Shown here one piece after another: positions 9,140 to 17,023 of a stretch of DNA of 34,464 nucleotides. The stretch lies in NCBI GenBank assembly GCA_028713555.1, contig JAQTOA010000023.1, forward strand, positions 1 to 34,464, written 5' to 3'. The notes under the pieces are model-generated. The model saw only the letters and a list, made by a program, of their open reading frames with translations. It did not search any database and was not told the DNA's origin. The position numbers and the translations under genes were made by a program. The stretch's first letter is position 1; each line of letters begins with the position of its first letter. This DNA is from Sterolibacterium sp. (GTDB lineage Bacteria; Pseudomonadota; Gammaproteobacteria; Burkholderiales; Rhodocyclaceae).

Positions 9140-12100
9140 GTGGCGAGTCTTTCACTGGGTCCGCTGACTTCGTTGTTCCTGCCAGGTAATACGACCAGAT
9201 AAGCCACGACTTCAAAATCATTGGAACCGGCAAACTCGCCTTTCATGGCATGGGTGCCGCCGGGTGAAAACAGGCTGGCAACGGCACGCTCTTCGCTCTT
9301 GCCCACCACCGAGCTGACGGAAGCCGCCAGCAGACGTTGGGCGTGGCGCATGTCCTCACCTTGTTTGGTTGCCTTGTCGTGGCGGGCGGACGCGCTGGCG
9401 TCCGGCAGATCGCGCCCCAGGCTGAGGCGCTTGAGGCGGTCGAGAATCCGCTTGGCCTGCGTGTAGGGCAGCAGCACGATGCCGTCGTCCCCGGCATGAA
9501 CGAGATAGTGCGGCGCCAAGGGGTAGCCGGGGTCAATTGACTTTACTGCGGCCTTTTCTACAGCGGTCCCTTCGGCGCGCAGACAGAACACGATGCCTGG
9601 CGGGATGTCGGCGTCGATGCTGGTGGTGACAGCGCACGCCCCCAAGGGCATGCCTTCGAGCTTGCCGGGGTGCGCCTTGAGGTATTGCGCGAGGTCGATG
9701 CGGAAGTCGGTCAATGTCAGATCGGTAATGGCCACGCCGGTCGACAAGTCTTCGAGGTCGATCACGGCGTCTTGAAGCTTGAGCAACTGTTTGCGGCGGT
9801 ATTCCAGATCATTCATCTGATTGCCGGATTGCTGCTCGATGAGGTTCTCCTCGCCGGTCGCGGAGATATCCAGCAGCACCATGCGGCCGCTGACGCGCTG
9901 CTCCAGATTGATGTATTCCTCCAGCTCCATGTTGGGCCAGAAGTTGACCAGTTGAATCTGGCTGTTGGGGGAGCCAATGCGGTCGATTCGTCCGAAGCGC
10001 TGGATGATGCGCACCGGATTCCAGTGGATGTCATAGTTAACCAGCCAGTCGCAGTCTTGCAGGTTCTGGCCTTCGCTGATGCAGTCGGTCGCAATCAGTA
10101 GATCGAGTTCGCCCTCATGGGCAAGTTCAACAGGCCGTTCTTTCGAGCGCGGCGAGAACGTGGTGAGGATGCTGCTCAGGTCTTTGCGCAAGTGCGGCAG
10201 GGTCGCCTGAATCCGCCCTGACCCTGTGACCAGCGCCGATTCTATGCCCAGCTCGGACTTGGCCCATCCAGCCAACTGTTCATAGAGATACGTCGCCGTG
10301 TCGGCGAACGCGGTAAAGACGATGACTTTGCGATTGCCGGGGTTGTTTGGGTTCCGACACTTGTGGGCAATGATGTCTTGCAGTTTGCCCAGCTTGTCGT
10401 CGCGGGCCGCCGTGATTTGCTCGGCAGCCGCATAGAGGGTGGCCAGCCGGTTGCGGTCTTCGATCAGGTCCTGCTTCCAGCGAATCAGATCGACGTCGCC
10501 CAACAGCACTTTGACCTTGCGGCCGACCAGCAGGGATTCAAATGCCGGGTCGTCGACATCTACATCGGCAATGTCGAGTTCTTCAAATTCCTGTTCGTGG
10601 GCCTCGATGCGTGCCAAGGTCGCTTCAACATCCTTGAGTTGACGATGCACGGTCAGCGCGAACGATGAGACCGCGCTCTCCATGCGCTTGAGTACATTGA
10701 TGCGCAGCAGGTGAATCAGGCTTTCCTCCCGGTCGACCTGCCGGAAAAAGCTCTCACCGCCACGAATCTGCGTGCTGTACTTGGCGTCGTAGGCCGCCTG
10801 CTTGTGCGGCAGCACGTAGCGCAAGGGGGCATAGGCGGCGAGGTTGAGACGACGAATCTCAAGGTTGATTTCGCGGATCGACTGGAACTCGCCAGCGCGG
10901 TCGACGTCGGCCTTGATGTTGATCGGCGGCAGGCGATCGGGGAAGCGCCCCGTTTCCGCCGTGCCGTAATACTTCTCTATGTGGCGACGCGAACGGGCTA
11001 TCGTCAGATGGTCGAGTAGCGCAAAGTAGTCGAAGCCCAGCATTTCAATCAGCAGCGAGGGTGTTTTTTCTTCCTCTGGCAGTTCGAGCCAGCGATTGAA
11101 GGCTTTTTGCGCGCGCCGGGTTGTGCTGTCGATGCTGGCAATGCCGTGCTCGGACAGGGCGATGTCGTCGCCTTCGGTGACAAAGGCGATCTGGTTGCGC
11201 AGGTCGGCCAGCCGATTGTTCACCGGAGTCGCCGAAAGCATCAATACTCGGGTCTTCACGCCCTCGCGAATGATCTTGCGCATCAGGCGGTCGTAACGCG
11301 TTTCATTTCCTTGTCGCGGCGACTTCTTGTTGCGGAAGTTATGCGACTCGTCGATCACCACCAGGTCGTAGTTGCCCCAATTCACGTGCGACAGGTCGAT
11401 GTCGCCGGAGTGGCCGCCGTCGCGTGAGAGGTCAGTGTGATTCAGGACATCGTAGTTGAGCCGGTCGGAGGCCAGTATGTTGCGCTGGTCGTTAGCCTTG
11501 TACAGCGTCCAGTTATCTCGCAAGCGTTTGGGGCACAGGACGAGAACGCGGTCGTTGCGCAGTTCATGGTATTTGATGATCGCCAGCGCCTCAAAGGTCT
11601 TCCCGAGACCGACGCTGTCGGCAATGATGCAGCCGCCGAAACGTTCCAGCTTATCGAGCGCGCCGACCACGCCATCGCGCTGAAATCTGTAGAGCTTCTT
11701 CCAGACCACGGTATTGCGAATGCCGGTCGCCGACTTGACGATGCGGTCTTCGTCCATTCCCTCGCCGACAGCGGCAAAGAGATGGTGCAACATCAGGGCA
11801 TAGACGCTGACCGGATCGCGATGCGCGGCAAGCGCCTTCATGCGCTCAACGAGCTGGGCCTTGGCTTCAGGCTGGTCCTTCAGACTCGCCCATTGCGCAT
11901 CGAACCACTGGCTGAGCATCTGCGCTTCAGCGGGGCTCTCCGAGGCATGAATGAGACTGAGCGGATTGCCCGGTGTGAGACCCAAGCCTTCCGTGCTGAA
12001 CGAGAAAGAACCGAGCACGGCCTGTTGGGCTGTGCCGCTGGCATCGCGTAGCACCAGAGTACCTTGCGGAATGCCGCCGCTCGCCTGCCGCACATTGGCC

Positions 12101-12390
12101 TTTTGCTCCAGCCACGCGGCCAGCTTGCGTGCCAGCCACGGCCCTTGAAGCTTGTTTCGGGCCGCCCGATCTTTGGCGCTTCCCAGCAACCCAAGGTCGT
12201 CGCCATCCGCCGGCTGAGCCGCGGGTAACACCAAGCGCACGTTGGAAATCTTTGCGGCGTCTGCCAGCACCTCGGCGAAGGCGAAAAGGGAAAGCGTCGG
12301 GGAAACCACGTCCAGCTCGTTTTCAGCCTTAAGCCATGGGCGCATCAAGTCCAACACGCGGTCGGTTCCGGCATTGCTGACAAACTTCAT
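9136..12390 (-). CDS. SNF2/DEAD-type helicase with N-terminal PLD-like region
   Basis: 1084 residues. The ATG at 12390 has AAGGAG ten bases upstream and is preferred over the TTG at 12429. An N-terminal module (1-190) resembles the phospholipase D-like domain seen before such helicases, but I see no clear HxK catalytic motif, so it is probably degenerate. The SF2 core follows: DSVGLGKT (258-265, Walker A), VVIDESH (motif II, 346-349), MLSATPVNN (motif III), ISEGQNLQDCDW and QRFGRIDRIGS (motifs V and VI). This is the HepA/SNF2 style of dsDNA translocase, similar in type to helicases of DISARM-like clusters. It is the first gene of the operon and overlaps DUF4391 by four bases. It probably remodels or translocates on DNA together with the restriction proteins. 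Confidence 0.85.
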   Translation of the reverse strand: MKFVSNAGTDRVLDLMRPWLKAENELDVVSPTLSLFAFAEVLADAAKISNVRLVLPAAQPADGDDLGLLGSAKDRAARNKLQGPWLARKLAAWLEQKANVRQASGGIPQGTLVLRDASGTAQQAVLGSFSFSTEGLGLTPGNPLSLIHASESPAEAQMLSQWFDAQWASLKDQPEAKAQLVERMKALAAHRDPVSVYALMLHHLFAAVGEGMDEDRIVKSATGIRNTVVWKKLYRFQRDGVVGALDKLERFGGCIIADSVGLGKTFEALAIIKYHELRNDRVLVLCPKRLRDNWTLYKANDQRNILASDRLNYDVLNHTDLSRDGGHSGDIDLSHVNWGNYDLVVIDESHNFRNKKSPRQGNETRYDRLMRKIIREGVKTRVLMLSATPVNNRLADLRNQIAFVTEGDDIALSEHGIASIDSTTRRAQKAFNRWLELPEEEKTPSLLIEMLGFDYFALLDHLTIARSRRHIEKYYGTAETGRFPDRLPPINIKADVDRAGEFQSIREINLEIRRLNLAAYAPLRYVLPHKQAAYDAKYSTQIRGGESFFRQVDREESLIHLLRINVLKRMESAVSSFALTVHRQLKDVEATLARIEAHEQEFEELDIADVDVDDPAFESLLVGRKVKVLLGDVDLIRWKQDLIEDRNRLATLYAAAEQITAARDDKLGKLQDIIAHKCRNPNNPGNRKVIVFTAFADTATYLYEQLAGWAKSELGIESALVTGSGRIQATLPHLRKDLSSILTTFSPRSKERPVELAHEGELDLLIATDCISEGQNLQDCDWLVNYDIHWNPVRIIQRFGRIDRIGSPNSQIQLVNFWPNMELEEYINLEQRVSGRMVLLDISATGEENLIEQQSGNQMNDLEYRRKQLLKLQDAVIDLEDLSTGVAITDLTLTDFRIDLAQYLKAHPGKLEGMPLGACAVTTSIDADIPPGIVFCLRAEGTAVEKAAVKSIDPGYPLAPHYLVHAGDDGIVLLPYTQAKRILDRLKRLSLGRDLPDASASARHDKATKQGEDMRHAQRLLAASVSSVVGKSEERAVASLFSPGGTHAMKGEFAGSNDFEVVAYLVVLPGRNNEVSGPSERLAT

Positions 12391-12615
12391 CGACGGGCTA
12401 CTCCTTGATTCATCTTCTTCGCTTGCCAAAGGCTATCATTTCCACAATTGTAATTCCACGTAGATTATGCTGCTTTTGGGCCGGTTACTGAACGGCTGGT
12501 TGGAGATTGTCCGCAGACTACCAGGTGCCTTCCCCAATGGCTCAATCCTATGCGGCTGTCGAATGGTCAGCTGTTGCCTGTATAGAGAGGATTCGGTCCT
12601 GACTCATTGAGGAAT

Positions 12616-13104
12616 TCAGTGAAGTATCGCGCCATGAGGACGGTGGGTCTTCTTCACGATCTGGTAGAACTGCTCATACGAAAAGTGTTTGCCGATCACC
12701 GATTGATTGCGCCAAACCACGGTAGAAAGAAGGTCGATCGCGGACGGGTGGTTTTTTTTCGCAGCCTGGTAGAGCCAATAGGCGGCCTCGTCGTCATTGA
12801 TCGGTGTGCCAATGCCAGCGGCCAGACAAGCACCGAGTGCCAGTTGACCCTCGGTGTGACCACGGACGGCCGCCTGACGAAACCACACGGCAGCCTCGTC
12901 AAAGTCCTGATCCATTCCCCGACCTAACGCCAACATCGCGGCATACACCGTCATTGCGACGGGGTCTTCACGCTGGATGGCCTCCCGCAACGGCAAGATT
13001 GACGCCTCGAAGTCACGCTCGCGCAGAGATTCGTAGTACGCAGGTTCGTTCTCCGAGTGTCTCAATATCGCACACAGCTTGGCAAGCCGATACAGAATAT
13101 TCAT
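12616..13104 (-). CDS. Small Sel1/TPR-like repeat protein
   Basis: 162 residues with at least two Sel1-type repeats. The pattern AVWFRQAAVRGHTEGQLALG and AYWLYQAAKKNHPSAIDLL (about residues 72-125) shows the A-x-x-W-x-x-x-A-A spacing of this alpha-alpha repeat. Sel1 repeats are protein-interaction scaffolds. There is no signal peptide or membrane segment, so a cytoplasmic location is likely. The gene is on the same strand as the parM pair, about 250 bp downstream of it, and upstream of the helicase operon with a gap of about 225 bp. It may be an independent gene. Its partner cannot be told from the sequence. Confidence 0.7.
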   Translation of the reverse strand: MNILYRLAKLCAILRHSENEPAYYESLRERDFEASILPLREAIQREDPVAMTVYAAMLALGRGMDQDFDEAAVWFRQAAVRGHTEGQLALGACLAAGIGTPINDDEAAYWLYQAAKKNHPSAIDLLSTVVWRNQSVIGKHFSYEQFYQIVKKTHRPHGAILH

Positions 13105-13352
13105 CTCTCATCATCCGGTAAGTGATCACCAATTAGCCACGAACACGCTGGCCAACATTCACACGTATCGCCTAATCTGGCGACAGGCTATGGGCAGGAT
13201 ATCTAATCACCAGAGGCATTTCCGGAATCATTTCAGAAAAAAAGACACACACGTTCATCAAGCGAAATGGCATACCCCGCGGATTTTGTTTCAAGCAGCG
13301 AAATGAACACAGGGTGATCCCCATTTGCTTTTTCCTACGACGGCCAATGCAC

Positions 13353-13694
13353 TTAGAATTGGCTGACCATGCTGGCAATGATGTCGTCCATTGAACTCTG
13401 ACTCTCATCAGCATGAGCAGCCGCATTGGCATCCGTTTCGCCGCCGTCTTTCACCGGGAATACTGACTGCGGAGCTTGCCCAAGTGGGGATGGTTGGCCT
13501 AGCGTGCGGAAGGAAGTTGGCTGACCGTCTCGACAAGCCGCTGAGCGCGCTGCCTCGCCGAGGATGTCACGGATTCTCGATGACTTCTGCCCCCATTTCA
13601 GCGTCGCTAGCCAGGAGTACAACGCCGGCCACTCTTCCTGCTTGACCTGAAAGGTGACGGTGATGGGTTCCTGGCCGGCGGGTTGCTGCCCCAT
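13353..13694 (-). CDS. Candidate ParR-like adaptor of the actin-type partition system
   Basis: 113 residues. A longer in-frame start at 13784 would lie inside parM; the ATG at 13694, five bases after the parM stop, fits translational coupling better. The N-terminal half (ITVTFQVKQEEWPALYSWL, then SSRIRDILGEAAR) has the size and strand-helix-helix character of a ribbon-helix-helix DNA-binding domain. A Q/P/A-rich flexible linker follows, and the protein ends in an acidic-hydrophobic tail, MDDIIASMVSQF. Known ParR proteins bind the centromere through an RHH domain and cap the ParM filament with their C-terminal tail, so the architecture matches. The assignment rests on gene order and this architecture, not on recognised sequence similarity. 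Confidence 0.6.
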   Translation of the reverse strand: MGQQPAGQEPITVTFQVKQEEWPALYSWLATLKWGQKSSRIRDILGEAARSAACRDGQPTSFRTLGQPSPLGQAPQSVFPVKDGGETDANAAAHADESQSSMDDIIASMVSQF

Positions 13695-13699
13695 ATTGT

Positions 13700-14728
13700 C
13701 TAGGGGGAACTTCTGTCGAGAGAAGGTGCGCAGGTGCCAGCCTGCTGGACTGGCACGCTGGCCTGGATGCGACGATAGGCGCACCCGAATCGGCGCATCC
13801 CTTCGGCGACCGCAAATCGCGAGTCGGTGGCGAGAACCGCCTGAGGATGCATCCTCTGGATGAATGGATACAACAATCCCGCACCACCGCCGGCCACGAC
13901 CAAGCCGTCCAGCTGTCGTGCAACCCCTGACATCAAGCGGGCCATCGTGTCCATGACCTCAGCCACGTTCTTGGCTAGCGCCTGATCGACCTCGGCGCCG
14001 ACAGCGATGGCCTGGCCAAAGTCTCTGACCGTCCTGCTCACCAAGGCTTCCTCTGCTTCCGGGATGTCGGAGGAAATCCCGCGCTGGGAGAGCGATTTCA
14101 CAAAATGTTCAGCGGCCTTCCGCATCCCGCCGCAAGCTCCCATCGCATTTTCGACCATGCGCCCCTTGTGGACCACCAGGAAGTCCGTGGTGTAATAGCC
14201 GACATCGATCACCCCCCAGCTCTGGCTCGACGCATTCCGCGACGGGACAGAAAAGCCATACTCGTCGAGCATCATTGCCTGATACGGACCGACTGGCTGG
14301 GGCATGACCATGGTGTGAGCGGTCTGCATCAGGCGGGCGACCACCTCTTTCAAAGGTTGCTTCTGCTGGCTGAAGAGATGTGTCGGCAGCCCCAACACAA
14401 GGATGGGGTTGGTCACATCGGCGCCTGCCGCCGCCGCTTTTTTGATCGCGCCGAGCAGCAACACTGCGTGCGCCGGGGTTTCGATCCAATTATCGTAGGT
14501 CCCGACCGGACTCTTCATCTGCCCTTGTATCCTCGCCGTTTCGCCAAAGAAGTACGGCTTCTCCTGAAAAATCACCGTCTCCTTCCCGGCCCGACGTTGC
14601 TCACCCTCGTCGGAGAGAGAGAACGCGGGACAGACAAACGAGGGGATCGCCAGCTTCACCACTTTTCCATCCGCTTCTGTTGAGACCTTTACCCCTGAAT
14701 GTCCAATGTCTATTGCAATCACGTTCAT
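13700..14728 (-). CDS. parM: ParM/StbA-type actin-like ATPase for DNA segregation
   Basis: 342 residues with the actin/Hsp70 fold signatures in order: phosphate-1 loop IDIGHSGVKV (near residue 6), phosphate-2 loop VIDVGYYTTDFL (about 172-183) and the adenosine motif LVVAGGGAGLL (about 275-285). ParM-type proteins polymerise with ATP and push apart two DNA copies joined through ParR bound to parC. The ATG has a strong GGAGG five bases upstream. It precedes a small ParR-like gene and is itself preceded by a perfect AT-rich palindrome that could be the autoregulatory site. Actin-type partition systems are known on plasmids and on SXT/R391-type ICEs, which supports an extrachromosomal or excisable stage for this element. 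Confidence 0.85.
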   Translation of the reverse strand: MNVIAIDIGHSGVKVSTEADGKVVKLAIPSFVCPAFSLSDEGEQRRAGKETVIFQEKPYFFGETARIQGQMKSPVGTYDNWIETPAHAVLLLGAIKKAAAAGADVTNPILVLGLPTHLFSQQKQPLKEVVARLMQTAHTMVMPQPVGPYQAMMLDEYGFSVPSRNASSQSWGVIDVGYYTTDFLVVHKGRMVENAMGACGGMRKAAEHFVKSLSQRGISSDIPEAEEALVSRTVRDFGQAIAVGAEVDQALAKNVAEVMDTMARLMSGVARQLDGLVVAGGGAGLLYPFIQRMHPQAVLATDSRFAVAEGMRRFGCAYRRIQASVPVQQAGTCAPSLDRSSP

Positions 14729-14750
14729 ATATCCTCCGCGAGGTTGTGCA

Positions 14751-14770
14751 AATTATTAATGTTAATAATT
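14751..14770. promoter_or_regulatory. Perfect AT-rich palindrome upstream of parM, candidate operator
   Basis: The arms AATTATTAA (14751-14759) and TTAATAATT (14762-14770) are exact reverse complements around TG. The site lies 22 bp upstream of the parM ATG, where the promoter and ribosome-binding region would be. Most of the surrounding sequence is much richer in GC. A symmetric site here is what a dimeric autorepressor such as a ParR-like RHH protein would need. Binding is inferred. Confidence 0.55.
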
Positions 14771-15068
14771 GGCCAGTGCCGTCCGGCGCCGAAGCAAACC
14801 GACTTCCGAGCCTATACATCAGCCACTTAAACTTTCACCCACGCAAAGAGTGTGACCTCAACCTGAAATCTGGGCACCCACTAATGCCCCAAAAAAACCG
14901 GGGAATGACGCGGAAATGGATTTGTGATGGCGACTGTTGGCGTGAATGCGCCTGCACCCGCAAGCAGGATGAAACGGACAACGCACGAACTCGCCACAGA
15001 CCACACGAATTAACACGCGAAATAAATTGACGTCGCCGATAATCTATGTTCGAATCCGCACTGTATCT

Positions 15069-15234
15069 GTGCCGGAAGGCACTCGGGGGCCACGCCAGTC
15101 ACCCCCGCAAGGCTTGAAGTCATGAGCTAGGCTGGCGCCTCTGTCGAGAGATTCCTCTCGGCCCGATCCAAAGCGACACACGGTAAGGTTTGTGTGCCGC
15201 GCATGGATTCCTGTCAGACCCGCAATGCCGGGTC
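15069..15234. other. Array of six consecutive hairpins, possible structured RNA or DNA site
   Basis: The stems are: GTGCC/GGCAC with loop GGAA (15069-15082); CGGGGG/CCCCCG (15084-15107); AGGC/GCCT (15129-15140); CGAGAG/CTCTCG with loop ATTC (15145-15160); CGACACAC/GTGTGCCG with one mismatch (15174-15199); GACCCG/CGGGTC (15217-15234). Two have four-base loops, one of them GNRA-like. Such closely spaced perfect stems suggest selection for structure. I do not recognise a known RNA family, and the strand is undecided. Confidence 0.45.
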
Positions 15235-15680
15235 ATTCCAAAAATGTGGATGGGTTTGCGCTCGTCCCTCTGTAGCTATTCCTATGCAATTGATAGGCTG
15301 GTTTCAGTGATCTGGCGCGTTCAAACGTTCGCGCCAACCATTCCTGCCGCTGGCTTTGTGATCTTCACTGAGCCAGCACGTTCCTGTCTCCGGGAACAGC
15401 GCTACGCTGCCATTCCTGCGTAGTGTCATCAGAGGCTGTATCTCGGCCTGCCTTAGGGATGCTTCCAAACAACCGGAGCATTCTTCCCGCAAGAAATAAT
15501 CTTTAACACCGCAGTAAGACCGCCTCAGCCCTAAGTCTCCTGGCGCAACAAACCATTGCCAGGGGCGACTCCATGGGAACAAGCCACAACAAGCAGCAAC
15601 ACGCAGCAACACGCGGCAGCACGCACACTGAACAAACCTGGTGCAACCAGCCCCAGGTTGGTCAGGCCGTGCGCGCCAGT

Positions 15681-15721
15681 GTCGTCATTTTTTTTGAATC
15701 AATCGATTCGGTAGTGACGAC
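15681..15721. repeat. Nested inverted repeats around a T-run
   Basis: Outer arms GTCGTCA (15681-15687) and TGACGAC (15715-15721) enclose inner arms GAATC (15696-15700) and GATTC (15705-15709). The outer arms extend to ten bases with one mismatch. A run of eight T (15688-15695) lies on one side between the two arms. The site is about 380 bp upstream of the tyrosine recombinase gene. A recombinase- or initiator-binding site is possible; it does not have terminator geometry. Confidence 0.5.
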
Positions 15722-15899
15722 GCTATAGGGCTTGAATAGGCGAGGCTTACGGCGCGATTTGGCGGATGTCAGGCCTGCGTGACGGGCTCATTGAGTTCGT
15801 GACCAGGCCGTCTGCGCGCCTTAGTAGTACCCCCTGAGCCCTGGGTCAATGGCTCATTCGATCGGCAGGTTTCAACAGAAACCCCGGTCGACGGCAAGA

Positions 15900-15913
15900 A
15901 CCGCTGCAGCGGT
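15900..15913. repeat. 14-bp perfect palindrome
   Basis: ACCGCTGCAGCGGT is its own reverse complement. It lies about 190 bp upstream of the tyrosine recombinase start, and a further small inverted repeat CGGGA/TCCCG follows at 15945-15960. It could be an operator for that gene. No other evidence is available. Confidence 0.4.
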
Positions 15914-16104
15914 GCCAAGCAACAAAAAACCCATCTGCATGCCACGGGAGTGGTGTCCCGAGTCCTTCAACAACAACCTTTGCACGCCATGGCTTGCAGA
16001 GTGGACAGAAACACTTACCAGACGCAATCACACCATGCACACCAAGTACACCAGGCAATAACAGAAGCCAACAGCAACTATTTATCCATGAAAGGGGAAT
16101 CACC

Positions 16105-16971
16105 ATGAAAGCGTTGAATCATGAATTGAAGCAGATTTGCCAGCGCAATCGCGACGGTAGCTTTGCCAAGCAATCCGCGCGTGAGCGGATATTGACCCAG
16201 GTGGCCAGCCAGCTCCACCAGCTCGGCTTTAAACACCTGAGCGCCAGTTCCTTGAAACCGAAGCACGTTGACGCTTTGCTACGGCAATGGAAAACCAAGG
16301 GCCTCGCGTCCGGCACCATCAAAAACCGCATGTGTGAATTGCGCTGGTGGGCCGAGAAAGTCGGCAGAAGAAACGTGATCGCCAGAAGCAACGATCATTA
16401 CGACATCAGCAAGCGTGTTTTTGTCACCAACATCTCGAAGGCGCGTGACCTCGAAGCCGGCGAGTTGGAGCGGGTCGCCGATCCCTACACGCGCATGTCC
16501 TTGCGGCTGCAAGCGGAATTCGGTCTGCGCCGCGAGGAGTCCCTCAAAATTCGTCCAGCCCAGGCCGACCAGGGCGACCATCTGCTATTACAGGCGAGTT
16601 GGACGAAAGGGGGTCGTGAACGCCAAGTCCCCCTCAGGACGACGGCGCAACGCGTGGTGATCGATGACGCCAAACACCTCGCCGGCGCCGGCAGTTTGAT
16701 TCCCGCCCACAAAACCTACATTGAGCAGCTAAGGCGTTTTGAATACCAGTGTGGGAAAGCGGGCATCGACCACGTCCACGGCCACCGTCACGCCTATGCG
16801 CAACGTCGCTATCTGGCGCTTACCGGGCAACCCTGTCCGGCCGCAGGCGGTCGGTCCTCGAAGCAACTAACCCTTGAGGAGAAAAAACTTGACCGCGAAG
16901 CCCGGCTCATGATCTCGCAGGATTTAGGGCATGAACGGGAACAAATCACAGCCGTGTACTTAGGCCGCTGA
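16105..16971 (+). CDS. Tyrosine recombinase (Phage_integr_N / Integrase_1 type)
   Basis: 288 residues. The ATG at 16105 has AAAGGGGA just upstream. The N-terminal helical SAM-like region (1-110) is followed by a catalytic domain with the expected residues: R142/R143 in FGLRREESL, K168 in WTKGG, H225 and R228 in HGHRHAYAQ, H276 in DLGHEREQ and Y285 in TAVYL. These make up the R-K-HxxR-H-Y set of tyrosine recombinases, so the enzyme looks active. The short form with Tyr three residues from the end resembles the Phage_integr_N plus Integrase_1 proteins (PF12834/PF12835) found inside ICEs. It may resolve multimers or move a segment of the element rather than integrate the whole. It lies 52 bp upstream of the HEYGH protein on the same strand. 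Confidence 0.85.
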   Translation: MKALNHELKQICQRNRDGSFAKQSARERILTQVASQLHQLGFKHLSASSLKPKHVDALLRQWKTKGLASGTIKNRMCELRWWAEKVGRRNVIARSNDHYDISKRVFVTNISKARDLEAGELERVADPYTRMSLRLQAEFGLRREESLKIRPAQADQGDHLLLQASWTKGGRERQVPLRTTAQRVVIDDAKHLAGAGSLIPAHKTYIEQLRRFEYQCGKAGIDHVHGHRHAYAQRRYLALTGQPCPAAGGRSSKQLTLEEKKLDREARLMISQDLGHEREQITAVYLGR

Positions 16972-17023
16972 TCCCGCACCACACCAACCATTTCAATTCA
17001 CAAACAATCAGGAGAACCTGCTT

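Larger units (their letters stand above)
14771..16104. other. 1.3-kb gap without a convincing gene, rich in inverted repeats
   Basis: No reading frame here shows family features, good start signals and codon use together. The stretch lies between the divergently oriented parM and the tyrosine recombinase. It holds six close hairpins at 15069-15234, further inverted repeats at 15314-15335, 15380-15397, 15539-15563 and 15835-15856, a nested symmetric site at 15681-15721 and a 14-bp palindrome at 15900-15913. It may contain the partition centromere, a recombination site, an origin or a structured RNA. Confidence 0.6.

Noticed and set aside
15048..15057. GTTCGAATCC, which looks like a tRNA T-loop
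   Set aside because: The flanking bases do not pair as a T-stem and no acceptor, anticodon or D-arm can be drawn upstream.
15304..15612. Minus-strand open frame of 102 codons in the gene-free gap
   Set aside because: Composition is unlike the neighbouring proteins, no domain is recognisable and it overlaps several hairpins.
15593..15622. Short tandem GCAGCAACAC-like units, considered as iterons
   Set aside because: Only two good copies plus a degenerate third; too few to support an origin or centromere call.
15688..15709. T-run next to an inverted repeat, considered as an intrinsic terminator
   Set aside because: The T-run precedes the stem on the plus strand and becomes an A-run after it on the minus strand, so the geometry is wrong in both directions.
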